This document shows, piece after piece, positions 1 through 7,452 of a stretch of 27,867 bases of DNA. The position numbers and the translations under genes were made by a program. Within the stretch, counting starts at the first letter, position 1, and every line of letters starts with the position of its first letter. The stretch lies in assembly GCA_048976805.1 (NCBI GenBank), contig JBHGUR010000061.1:1-27867 (forward strand), given 5' to 3'. The notes beneath the pieces were generated by a model. It made no database searches and had not been told where the DNA came from. It was given only the letters and a program-made list of their open reading frames with translations. The DNA is from Ectobacillus sp048976805. Its GTDB lineage: Bacteria; Bacillota; Bacilli; Bacillales; Bacillaceae_G.

Positions 1-18
1 AGTAGGACGTCGCTAGGC
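1..18 (+). rRNA. rrf: 5S rRNA, 3' end (partial)
   Basis: The first bases (AGTAGGACGTCGCTAGGC) match the conserved 3' end of bacterial 5S rRNA, where the molecule closes helix I after a GAGAGTAGGACG-type segment. A strong terminator follows within about ten bases, as expected at the end of an rRNA operon. Only the tail is in the window, so the call rests on a short match. Confidence 0.7.
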
Positions 19-25
19 AGACGTA

Positions 26-55
26 AAGATCAGTCCAAGTGGGCTGGTCTTTTTT
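26..55 (+). terminator. rRNA operon intrinsic terminator
   Basis: An 11-bp stem (26-36 with 41-51, two G-U pairs) closes a four-base AAGT loop and runs into a T tract (50-55). It lies just after the 5S rRNA tail and would end the upstream rRNA transcript. Confidence 0.85.
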
Positions 56-293
56 GTTGTTAAAAAAATTTATTTTTTTATAGTGGGGAGAGTGCGCCCA
101 GCCGTGTGTAGTAACGGTCAGGGCCTAACTTGGCCTCGCCCGAAGGAAAACCAGAGGGAGAAAGCGAGTGCGGGCTACCGTTGGGTTCTACATAGCTGTA
201 ATACATCATGCGCTGCTTTACCAGAACGTATTGCTTAAAATGGGCTGTGTGAAACGGCAGTGATGATATAGCTTGCCAACTAAAACTCTCTTT
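56..293. other. Gene-free GC-rich structured stretch
   Basis: No convincing gene is seen here. Bases about 88-190 are much more GC-rich than the AT-rich flanks and contain several complementary segments: AACGGT (113-118) with ACCGTT (177-182), CTCGC (135-139) with GCGAG (164-168), and GGCC (122-125) with GGCC (132-135). It may be a degenerate repeat or a structured RNA. An 83-codon minus-strand frame spans it but has no recognisable family and no good ribosome binding site. Confidence 0.3.
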
Positions 294-306
294 AAATACG
301 AACAAT
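294..306 (+). promoter_or_regulatory. PurR operator, PurBox 1
   Basis: AAATACGAACAAT matches the Bacillus PurBox consensus AWWWCCGAACWWT at 12 of 13 positions, including the CGAAC core. It lies about 35 bases upstream of the -35 element of the pur promoter. PurR of bacilli represses through paired, inverted PurBoxes and is released by PRPP. The inverted partner is at 325-337. Confidence 0.7.
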
Positions 307-324
307 ATATAAATATAACTTATA

Positions 325-337
325 ATCATTCGATTTT
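325..337 (-). promoter_or_regulatory. PurR operator, PurBox 2 (inverted)
   Basis: ATCATTCGATTTT matches the inverted PurBox consensus AWWGTTCGGWWWT at about 10 of 13 positions. It sits 18 bases from PurBox 1, close to the 16-17 base gap reported for B. subtilis PurR sites. It abuts the -35 element, so bound PurR could block polymerase. This is the weaker of the two boxes. Confidence 0.5.
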
Positions 338-339
338 TG

Positions 340-369
340 TTGACATTTCTTTGGGAAACTTGGTAAGAT
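340..369 (+). promoter_or_regulatory. sigmaA promoter of the pur operon
   Basis: A perfect -35 TTGACA (340-345) and a -10 TAAGAT (364-369) are 18 bases apart. The -10 is extended by TGG (361-363). Transcription would begin near 376, leaving an untranslated leader of about 210 bases that holds the riboswitch and terminator. Confidence 0.8.
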
Positions 370-396
370 AACGATGGAGATTACAAAATTAAACGG

Positions 397-465
397 CCTC
401 ATATAATAGCGGGAATATGGCTCGCGAGTTTCTACCCAATAACCGTAAATTATTGGACTATGAGG
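397..465 (+). ncRNA. Purine riboswitch aptamer (guanine/hypoxanthine type)
   Basis: The three-way junction can be drawn directly. P1 is CCTCAT (397-402) with ATGAGG (460-465). P2 is GCGGG with CTCGC around an AATATGG loop. P3 is CCAATAA with TTATTGG around CCGTAAA. The junction bases TTTCTAC and GACTATG are those of the xpt-type class. The specificity base at 458 is C, which in this family pairs with guanine or hypoxanthine; adenine riboswitches carry U. It controls the purE operon together with the terminator at 507-558. Confidence 0.95.
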
Positions 466-527
466 GAAAGTAGCTCGGTATGTTTCTATTCTTATAGGAT
501 TAGTGCGCCTGAGTAGAATGCTTTCCC
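464..527 (+). promoter_or_regulatory. Riboswitch antiterminator pairing
   Basis: GGGAAAG (464-470) overlaps the 3' strand of aptamer helix P1 and is perfectly complementary to CTTTCCC (521-527), the top of the terminator's 5' arm. Without ligand this pairing would hold the terminator open. With guanine bound, P1 would take up 464-465 and free 521-527 to form the terminator. The pairing is seen in sequence; the switching mechanism is inferred from known purine riboswitches. Confidence 0.65.
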
Positions 528-558
528 GCTTGGGGAGCGTTCTATTTCGGGCTTTTTT
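507..558 (+). terminator. Riboswitch-controlled terminator of the pur leader
   Basis: A long stem of about 20 bp (507-527 with 532-552, one bulge, several G-U pairs) with a GCTT loop is followed directly by six T residues (553-558). It lies between the aptamer and purE and is the expected expression platform of an OFF switch. Confidence 0.85.
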
Positions 559-584
559 ATTTGATGGAAGGGAGGCCGCTTATA

Positions 585-1067
585 ATGCCTGCGGTAGGAG
601 TAATTATGGGAAGTACATCGGATTGGGATACGATGCAGCATGCCTGTGCGGTATTAGAGGAACTGGACATTCCATATGAGAAAAAGGTAGTATCTGCTCA
701 TCGGACTCCGGATTATATGTTTGAATATGCGGAAACGGCTAGGGAGCGCGGCCTAAAAGTTATTATTGCCGGCGCTGGCGGGGCCGCACATTTGCCGGGA
801 ATGGTAGCTGCAAAAACGACTCTTCCTGTTATCGGAGTGCCGGTACAGTCTAAAGCTTTAAACGGATTGGATTCCTTATTATCGATTGTGCAAATGCCGG
901 GGGGAGTGCCGGTAGCGACTGTGGCAATCGGCAAAGCCGGCGCAACGAACGCCGGCCTATTGGCGGCTGAAATTCTTGGCGCTTTTGATGAAACGGTATA
1001 TAAAAGATTGGAAAAGCGCCGTGACGATATAAAACGCAACGTATTAGAAGGCAGTGATTTAAAATGA
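585..1067 (+). CDS. purE: N5-carboxyaminoimidazole ribonucleotide mutase PurE
   Basis: PurE moves the carboxyl group of N5-CAIR to carbon 4 to give CAIR, the step after PurK in cytosolic purine synthesis. The 160-residue product is typical of class I PurE. It opens MPAVGVIMGSTSDW with the phosphate-binding GSTSDW loop (9-14), and carries SAHRTP (37-42) with the conserved His and GAGGAAHLPG (63-72). The ATG at 585 is chosen because a strong GGAAGGGAGG site (566-575) lies nine bases upstream; in-frame starts at 561 and 564 fall at or before that site. Its last codons overlap purK by ATGA. It is the first gene behind the riboswitch. Confidence 0.96.
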   Translation: MPAVGVIMGSTSDWDTMQHACAVLEELDIPYEKKVVSAHRTPDYMFEYAETARERGLKVIIAGAGGAAHLPGMVAAKTTLPVIGVPVQSKALNGLDSLLSIVQMPGGVPVATVAIGKAGATNAGLLAAEILGAFDETVYKRLEKRRDDIKRNVLEGSDLK

Positions 1068-2215
1068 AACGTATTATTGTACCCGGCCAAACGATCGGTA
1101 TTATCGGCGGCGGCCAGCTTGGAAGAATGATGGCAATTGCCGCAAAGGAAATGGGATACAAAATTGCGGTTTTAGATCCTGTTCCAAAGTCCCCATGCGG
1201 CCAGATTGCGGATACGGAAATTGTAGCCGTGTATAATGATTTGGCAGCTATTCGTGAACTCGCGAAGATAAGCGATGTTATTACTTATGAATTTGAAAAT
1301 ATTGATTACGATTGTTTGCATTGGTTAGAGCAGAACGCCTATTTACCGCAAGGAAGCAAACTATTAAAGCTGACGCAAAACCGCTTTACGGAAAAAAACG
1401 CAATTATTCAAGCGGGCATCCCAGTTGCCGCTTACCGTTTGATTCGTACGGAACAAGATTTATTGCAAGGGATAGAAGACTTCGGATATCCATGTGTGCT
1501 TAAGACGACAACAGGCGGATATGACGGGAAAGGGCAAGTTGTTTTACGGGGCAAGGAGGATATTGGCAAGGCAAAGGAATTAGTAGAGATGAACGAATGC
1601 ATTCTCGAAGATTGGGTTCCTTTTGCAAGAGAAATATCTGTTATCGTTGTAAGGGGCGTCACGGGAGAAACAAAAATGTTTCCTGTAGCGGAGAATATTC
1701 ACGTTGATAATATATTGCATAAAACAATTGTGCCGGCGCGCCTTTCGGCAGCGGTAGAAAAGCAAGCATTAGAATGTGCGGAAACATTGGCAAATGAACT
1801 TGGGTTAATTGGAACATTAGCGGTAGAGATGTTTGTAACAGAAGATAACCGCGTCTATGTAAATGAATTGGCGCCAAGGCCGCATAATTCCGGCCATTAT
1901 ACAATGAATGCCTGTGAAACAAGCCAGTTCGAGCAGCATATCCGTGCAGTTTGCGGTTGGCCGCTTGGCATGACAACTTTATTAAAACCAGTTGTCATGG
2001 TGAACATTTTAGGAGAACATATAGAAGGGGTCCTTCAAAATCTTGAACAGTTTTCAGGCTGTAAATTGCATTTGTACGGAAAAGCAGAGGCAAAAGAAAG
2101 ACGTAAGATGGGCCATCTGAATATTTTGGCGGAAAATACGGAAATAGCGCTGCAAAAGGCATGTGCATTGCAAATTTGGGACCGTGAAGAACAAGTGTTG
2201 GAGGTAAAAAAATGA
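1064..2215 (+). CDS. purK: N5-carboxyaminoimidazole ribonucleotide synthase PurK
   Basis: PurK uses ATP and bicarbonate to carboxylate AIR to N5-CAIR, feeding PurE. The 383-residue protein has the N-terminal IGIIGGGQLGRMM fold (11-23), the YEFENI motif (75-80), the ATP-grasp loop LKTTTGGYDGKGQ (146-158) and the metal-binding ELAPRPHNSGHYT segment (268-280). Length and motif order are normal for the family. It starts with the ATG of a four-base ATGA overlap with purE and ends with the same kind of overlap with purB, which suggests translational coupling. Confidence 0.95.
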   Translation: MKRIIVPGQTIGIIGGGQLGRMMAIAAKEMGYKIAVLDPVPKSPCGQIADTEIVAVYNDLAAIRELAKISDVITYEFENIDYDCLHWLEQNAYLPQGSKLLKLTQNRFTEKNAIIQAGIPVAAYRLIRTEQDLLQGIEDFGYPCVLKTTTGGYDGKGQVVLRGKEDIGKAKELVEMNECILEDWVPFAREISVIVVRGVTGETKMFPVAENIHVDNILHKTIVPARLSAAVEKQALECAETLANELGLIGTLAVEMFVTEDNRVYVNELAPRPHNSGHYTMNACETSQFEQHIRAVCGWPLGMTTLLKPVVMVNILGEHIEGVLQNLEQFSGCKLHLYGKAEAKERRKMGHLNILAENTEIALQKACALQIWDREEQVLEVKK

Positions 2216-3507
2216 TTAGTCGTTACACACGCCCGGAAATGGGTGCGATTTGGACGGAAGAAAACAAATTTAAAGCCTGGCTTGAGGTGGAGATTTTAGC
2301 ATGCGAAGCTTGGGCGGAGCTCGGAGAAATTCCGAAGGAGGATGTGAAGAAGCTTCGGGAAAATGCCTCTTTTGATATGAACCGCATTTATGAAATTGAG
2401 GAAGAAACGCGACATGATGTAGTGGCTTTCACAAGAGCTGTATCTGAAACGCTGGGCGAAGAGCGCAAGTGGGTTCATTACGGCTTAACGTCTACGGATG
2501 TCGTTGATACGGCGCTATCTTATTTATTAAAACAAGCAAATGAAATTTTATTAAAAGACTTGGAAAATTTCCTAGGAATTTTAAAGAATAAAGCAAAGGA
2601 ACATAAATATACAGTGATGATGGGCAGAACGCATGGCGTACATGCGGAGCCGACAACGTTTGGCTTGAAGCTTGCGCTTTGGCATGAGGAAATGAAGCGA
2701 AACCTGGAGCGTTTTAAGCAAGCGGCAGCCAGTGTACGGGTAGGGAAAATTTCCGGAGCGGTCGGCACATATGCAAATATTGATCCGTTCGTGGAAAAAT
2801 ATGTATGCGAGAAGCTCGGATTAGAAGCTGCGCCAATTTCTACACAAACGCTGCAGCGCGACCGCCACGCGCATTACATGTCAACACTTGCGTTAATCGC
2901 GACATCGATTGAGAAAATGGCAGTGGAAATCCGCGGCCTGCAGAAGAGCGAAACGCGCGAGGTGGAGGAGTTTTTCGCGAAAGGCCAAAAAGGCTCTTCC
3001 GCCATGCCGCACAAGCGCAACCCAATCGGTTCCGAAAATATGACGGGCTTGGCACGTGTTATCCGCGGCTATATGATGACAGCTTATGAAAATGTTCCGC
3101 TATGGCATGAGCGCGATATTTCCCATTCCTCCGCGGAGCGCATTATTTTGCCGGATGCGACAATTGCCTTAAACTATATGTTAAATCGCTTTGGCAATAT
3201 CGTGAAGAACTTGACGGTATTCCCGGAAAACATGAAGCGCAATATGGAAAAAACATTCGGGTTAATTTATTCCCAACGCGTGATGCTTTCTTTAATTGAT
3301 AAAGGGTTGTCCCGCGAGAAAGCGTATGATATTGTACAGCCAAAAGCGATGGAAGCTTGGGAAACACAGGTTCAGTTTAAACAGCTTATTGAAGCTGATG
3401 AGCGGATTACGGGCAAATTGACTCAAGCAGAAATTGATGAATGTTTTAATTATGAATACCACTTGCAGCATGTCGATACAATTTTTGAGCGCCTTGGCTT
3501 AAATTGA
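2212..3507 (+). CDS. purB: Adenylosuccinate lyase PurB
   Basis: PurB releases fumarate twice in purine synthesis: from SAICAR to AICAR, and from adenylosuccinate to AMP. The 431-residue sequence shows TRHDVVAF (66-73, His68), GRTHGVHAEP (138-147, catalytic His141) and the fumarase/ASL signature GSSAMPHKRNPIGSEN (261-276) with the catalytic serine loop. It belongs to the short Bacillus-type ASL group. It overlaps purK by ATGA. About 90 bases containing a perfect hairpin separate it from purC, the largest gap in the operon. Confidence 0.96.
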   Translation: MISRYTRPEMGAIWTEENKFKAWLEVEILACEAWAELGEIPKEDVKKLRENASFDMNRIYEIEEETRHDVVAFTRAVSETLGEERKWVHYGLTSTDVVDTALSYLLKQANEILLKDLENFLGILKNKAKEHKYTVMMGRTHGVHAEPTTFGLKLALWHEEMKRNLERFKQAAASVRVGKISGAVGTYANIDPFVEKYVCEKLGLEAAPISTQTLQRDRHAHYMSTLALIATSIEKMAVEIRGLQKSETREVEEFFAKGQKGSSAMPHKRNPIGSENMTGLARVIRGYMMTAYENVPLWHERDISHSSAERIILPDATIALNYMLNRFGNIVKNLTVFPENMKRNMEKTFGLIYSQRVMLSLIDKGLSREKAYDIVQPKAMEAWETQVQFKQLIEADERITGKLTQAEIDECFNYEYHLQHVDTIFERLGLN

Positions 3508-3516
3508 CAATGAGAT

Positions 3517-3550
3517 ATGGCACAGAATACCGCTATTCTGTGCCATTTTC
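3517..3550 (+). terminator. Intra-operon hairpin between purB and purC
   Basis: ATGGCACAGAATA (3517-3529) pairs perfectly over 13 bp with 3534-3546 around a CCGC loop, followed by TTTTC. The T run is short, so this may be a partial terminator, an RNA processing or stability element, or both. It begins ten bases after the purB stop codon. Confidence 0.6.
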
Positions 3551-3596
3551 TGCAAGTGTTTGATTCAAACTATTTTGAAAAGGGGATGTTTTCCAA

Positions 3597-4316
3597 GTGC
3601 AGAAATTGGATTTGTTGTACGAAGGAAAGGCAAAAAAAATTTATCGCACAAACCTAGAAAATGTTGTGTGGGTGGAATATAAGGATAGCGCGACGGCGTT
3701 TAATGGGGAGAAAAAAGCGACGATTACAGGAAAAGGCCGCCTGAATAACGAGATTACAAGCTTATTGTTCAGAAAACTTAAGGAAGCCGGAATTGACAGC
3801 CATTTTATCGAAAAGGTTTCAGAAACAGAGCAGCTTGTCAAAAAGGTAACGATTATCTCGCTAGAGGTTGTTGTGCGCAATATTGCAGCGGGCAGCCTGT
3901 CAAAGCGGTTGGGGATAGAAGAAGGAACAGCGCTCGAAACGCCGATAGTAGAATTTTATTATAAGAATGATAGTCTAGGGGATCCGCTTATTACAGAAGA
4001 CCATATTTCCATTTTAAAGCTCGCTTCTAAGGGCCAAGTAAAGGCTTTGCGGGAAAAGGCTTTGCAGGTGAATGAAGTATTGCTTCAGCATTTTGCAAGC
4101 TGCCAAGTGAGATTGGTAGATTTTAAGCTGGAGTTTGGATTGACGGAAGCGGGAGAAATCCTTCTTGCCGATGAAATTTCGCCGGATACATGCCGTTTAT
4201 GGGATGAAAATAGCAATGAAAAATTCGATAAAGATGTATTTCGACGGGATCTTGGCAGCTTAACGGAGGCCTACGAAGAAATTTTAAAACGATTAGGGGG
4301 AATTTCACATGTTTAA
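3597..4316 (+). CDS. purC: SAICAR synthetase PurC
   Basis: PurC joins CAIR and aspartate with ATP to give SAICAR. The 239-residue protein shows LYEGKAKKIY (7-16), the substrate segment DSATAFNGEKKA (30-41), VVVRNIAAGSLSKR (91-104), LVDFKLEFG (173-181) and DEISPDTCRLWD (192-203), all standard for the family. It starts with GTG at 3597, preceded by AAAAGGGGA; an ATG 11 bases upstream is out of frame. Its last eight bases overlap purS. Confidence 0.95.
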   Translation: MQKLDLLYEGKAKKIYRTNLENVVWVEYKDSATAFNGEKKATITGKGRLNNEITSLLFRKLKEAGIDSHFIEKVSETEQLVKKVTIISLEVVVRNIAAGSLSKRLGIEEGTALETPIVEFYYKNDSLGDPLITEDHISILKLASKGQVKALREKALQVNEVLLQHFASCQVRLVDFKLEFGLTEAGEILLADEISPDTCRLWDENSNEKFDKDVFRRDLGSLTEAYEEILKRLGGISHV

Positions 4317-4560
4317 AGTAAAAGTGTATGTCACTTTAAGAGAAAGCGTACTGGATCCGCAGGGCGCCGCTGTAAAGGGAGCGTTGCACAATCTTTCTTT
4401 TAATGCTGTGCAGGATGTCCGCATCGGCAAGTATATGGAGCTGACGATTGACCAAGTTGCCGATATAGACGCACTCGTAAAAGAAATGTGTGAAAAACTG
4501 TTGGCAAATACCGTGATTGAAGACTATCGCTATGAGGTTGAGGAGGTAGTCGCACAGTGA
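4309..4560 (+). CDS. purS: FGAM synthase subunit PurS
   Basis: PurS is the small structural subunit that bridges PurL and PurQ in the three-part FGAM synthase of Gram-positive bacteria. The 83-residue protein has the expected beta-alpha-beta pattern, beginning MFKVKVYVTLRESVLDPQG and ending in a VEEVVAQ strand. It lies between purC (8-base overlap) and purQ (4-base GTGA overlap), the invariant Bacillus order. Confidence 0.94.
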   Translation: MFKVKVYVTLRESVLDPQGAAVKGALHNLSFNAVQDVRIGKYMELTIDQVADIDALVKEMCEKLLANTVIEDYRYEVEEVVAQ

Positions 4561-5240
4561 AATTCGCCGTGATCGTTTTTCCAGGATCAAACTGTGACAC
4601 AGATATGTACCACGCTATTTTGGATGAATTAGGGGAAGAGGCTGAATACGTTTGGCATGATACGAAAAGTTTAGACTCATATGACGCCATTTTGCTTCCG
4701 GGCGGCTTTTCCTACGGGGATTACCTGCGCTGCGGCGCCATCTCCCGTTTTTCCAATGTAATGAATGCGGTGAAGGAAGCTGCTGAGGCAGGCAAGCCGG
4801 TTTTAGGAGTTTGCAACGGATTTCAAATTTTAGTAGAAGCCGGCCTGTTGCCAGGGGCATTGATTCGCAATAAAAATTTAAAGTTCATGTGCCGCACGGT
4901 CGAGCTTCGCGTTGAAAATAACAGCACGATGTTTACATCGCAATACGGGCAAGGAGAAGTGATTCGCATTCCGATTGCCCACGGTGAAGGCAATTATTAT
5001 TGTGACGAAGAAACGTTGAAAAAGTTAACAGAAAATAATCAAATTGTGTTCCGTTATGTGGATAATCCAAACGGAAGCATTTCCGATATTGCCGGAATTA
5101 TCAATGAACGGGGCAATGTTTTAGGCATGATGCCGCATCCTGAGCGCGCCGTAGATGAGTTGCTGGGCGGCGCCGACGGATTAAAGCTCTTTCAATCAAT
5201 CTTGAAACATTGGAGGGAAACACATGTCGTTACTGCTTGA
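4557..5240 (+). CDS. purQ: FGAM synthase glutaminase subunit PurQ
   Basis: PurQ is a class I glutamine amidotransferase that supplies ammonia to PurL for conversion of FGAR to FGAM. The 227-residue sequence contains the nucleophile elbow GVCNGFQ (84-90, Cys86), the oxyanion segment LLPGGFSYGDYLRCG (46-60) and the catalytic MMPHPERAVDE (191-201, His194 and Glu196). It begins with GTG inside the purS stop overlap. Its 3' end overlaps purL by 17 bases. Confidence 0.96.
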   Translation: MKFAVIVFPGSNCDTDMYHAILDELGEEAEYVWHDTKSLDSYDAILLPGGFSYGDYLRCGAISRFSNVMNAVKEAAEAGKPVLGVCNGFQILVEAGLLPGALIRNKNLKFMCRTVELRVENNSTMFTSQYGQGEVIRIPIAHGEGNYYCDEETLKKLTENNQIVFRYVDNPNGSISDIAGIINERGNVLGMMPHPERAVDELLGGADGLKLFQSILKHWRETHVVTA

Positions 5241-7452
5241 GCCAAGTCCGGAGCAAATTGAAGAAAAAAAGATTTATGCTGAAATGGGGTTAACGGACGA
5301 AGAATTCCAAATGATTAAAAAGATTCTTGGGCGTACTCCTAATTATACAGAAACAGGTCTTTTCTCTGTCATGTGGTCGGAGCATTGCAGCTATAAAAAC
5401 TCCAAGCCTGTTCTTCGCAAGTTCCCGACAACAGGAGAGCGCGTTCTGCAAGGGCCGGGAGAGGGCGCGGGCATCGTCGATATCGGCGACAACCAGGCAG
5501 TTGTTTTTAAGATTGAAAGCCATAACCATCCATCGGCAATCGAGCCTTACCAGGGCGCGGCTACGGGTGTGGGCGGCATCATCCGCGATGTTTTCTCAAT
5601 GGGAGCGCGCCCTATCGCTCTATTAAACTCACTTCGCTTTGGCGAACTGAAGACACCTCGCGTGAAATATTTATTTGAAGAAGTGGTAGCGGGCATTGCG
5701 GGATATGGCAACTGTATCGGCATTCCAACTGTAGGAGGCGAGGTGCAGTTTGACCCTTGCTATGAAGGGAATCCCCTTGTAAACGCCATGTGCGTCGGCA
5801 TCATTAACCATGAAGATATTAAAAAAGGGCAGGCGCACGGCGCCGGCAATACGGTAATGTACGTGGGCGCGGCTACCGGCAGGGACGGCATCCACGGCGC
5901 GACGTTTGCATCTGAAGAGTTATCGGAAGAGTCCGAATCGAAGCGCCCGGCTGTTCAAGTGGGAGACCCATTTATGGAAAAGCTGTTGCTTGAGGCGTGC
6001 CTAGAACTTGTAAAATCTGATGCGCTCGTTGGCATTCAAGATATGGGCGCGGCCGGTTTAACGTCTTCCTCAGCGGAAATGGCAAGCAAAGCTGGTATGG
6101 GCATAGAGATGTATTTGGATGAAGTGCCGCAGCGCGAAACAGGAATGACTGCTTATGAAATGATGCTTTCTGAGTCCCAAGAACGGATGCTAATTGTTGT
6201 GAAGAAGGGGCGGGAACAAGAAGTAATCGACCTGTTCCATAAGTACGGCTTAGAAGCGGTAGCGATTGGCAAAGTAACGGAGGATAAAATGCTGCGATTG
6301 TTCCATAAAGGCAGCGTGGTGGCGGAAGTGCCTGCCGATGCTTTGGCGGAAGAGGCGCCGGTTTATTATAAGCCTTCGGCGGAGCCGGCTTATTTTGCCG
6401 AGTTCCAGCAGATGGAGGAAGCCGTTCCTCAGGTTACAGATTATAACGAAACATTGCTGTCGCTTTTAAAACAGCCGACAATCGCCAGCAAGGAATGGGT
6501 ATATGGCCAATACGACTATCAAGTGCGGACGAATACAGTCGTAACCCCGGGCTCTGACGCGGCGGTCGTGCGCGTGCGCGGCACGAACAAGGCGCTCGCG
6601 ATGACAACGGACTGCAATTCCCGCTATATCTATTTGGATCCGGAAACGGGCGGGAAAATCGCTGTAGCGGAAGCGGCGCGGAATATTGTCTGCTCTGGCG
6701 CGGAACCGCTGGCGATTACCGATTGCTTGAACTATGGCAATCCGGAAAAGCCGGAGATTTTTTGGCAGATTGAAAAATCCGTTGATGGCATGAGCGCGGC
6801 TTGCCGGACGTTGGGAACCCCGGTTATCGGTGGAAACGTATCTTTATATAATGAGCGCAGCGGAGAGGCTGTGTACCCGACGCCAACAGTAGGGATGGTC
6901 GGGCTTATCCACGACATTGCGCATGTAACGACGCAAGCATTTAAGCAAGCCGGCGACCTGATTTATGTCATCGGGGAAACAAAATGCGAATTTGGCGGCA
7001 GCGAGCTGCAAAAAATGGTGTACGGAAAAATTTTCGGAAAAGCGCCAAGCATTGATTTGGACGTAGAAGCGCAGCGCCAACAGCAGCTATTACAGGCAAT
7101 CCAAGCTGGTCTCATTGCTTCTGCCCACGATGTGGCGGAGGGAGGCCTTGCGGTCGCGGCTGCGGAATCCCTAATGGATACAGATGGTCTGGGGGCTGAC
7201 ATCCGTGTTGCGGGAGAAGCAGTAGCCGCGCTGTTTGCGGAAACACAATCGCGTTTTCTTGTATCAGTAAAACCGGAGCATAAAGCGGCATTTGAAGAAA
7301 TGGTAGAGGCGCAGCTTGTGGGGGAAGTAACGGATACAAATAGACTGGTTATTTGCAATGAACAGCAGGAAGAGCTTGTAAACCTGGAGACGCTTGAGAT
7401 GAAAACGGCTTGGAAAGGGGCAATCCCATGCTTGCTGAAATCAAAGGCTTAA
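5224..7452 (+). CDS. purL: FGAM synthase large subunit PurL
   Basis: PurL is the ATP-dependent synthetase subunit that makes FGAM from FGAR with ammonia from PurQ, assembled through PurS. At 742 residues it is the small, Gram-positive form, lacking the fused PurS and PurQ domains of the enterobacterial enzyme. Visible motifs are MWSEHCSYKNSKP (50-62, conserved His54), ESHNHPSAIEPYQGAATGVG (98-117), GARPIALL and a second-half GGNVSLYNE region. The ATG at 5224 follows GGAGGG. It overlaps purQ by 17 and purF by 25 bases. Confidence 0.96.
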   Translation: MSLLLEPSPEQIEEKKIYAEMGLTDEEFQMIKKILGRTPNYTETGLFSVMWSEHCSYKNSKPVLRKFPTTGERVLQGPGEGAGIVDIGDNQAVVFKIESHNHPSAIEPYQGAATGVGGIIRDVFSMGARPIALLNSLRFGELKTPRVKYLFEEVVAGIAGYGNCIGIPTVGGEVQFDPCYEGNPLVNAMCVGIINHEDIKKGQAHGAGNTVMYVGAATGRDGIHGATFASEELSEESESKRPAVQVGDPFMEKLLLEACLELVKSDALVGIQDMGAAGLTSSSAEMASKAGMGIEMYLDEVPQRETGMTAYEMMLSESQERMLIVVKKGREQEVIDLFHKYGLEAVAIGKVTEDKMLRLFHKGSVVAEVPADALAEEAPVYYKPSAEPAYFAEFQQMEEAVPQVTDYNETLLSLLKQPTIASKEWVYGQYDYQVRTNTVVTPGSDAAVVRVRGTNKALAMTTDCNSRYIYLDPETGGKIAVAEAARNIVCSGAEPLAITDCLNYGNPEKPEIFWQIEKSVDGMSAACRTLGTPVIGGNVSLYNERSGEAVYPTPTVGMVGLIHDIAHVTTQAFKQAGDLIYVIGETKCEFGGSELQKMVYGKIFGKAPSIDLDVEAQRQQQLLQAIQAGLIASAHDVAEGGLAVAAAESLMDTDGLGADIRVAGEAVAALFAETQSRFLVSVKPEHKAAFEEMVEAQLVGEVTDTNRLVICNEQQEELVNLETLEMKTAWKGAIPCLLKSKA

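Noticed and set aside
78..329. 83-codon minus-strand open frame between the 5S rRNA and the pur promoter
   Set aside because: It overlaps the PurBox region and the GC-rich structured stretch, has no recognisable domain and no clear ribosome binding site.
561..584. Upstream starts for purE at 561 or 564
   Set aside because: They lie at or before the strong GGAAGGGAGG site, and PurE homologues begin near the ATG at 585.
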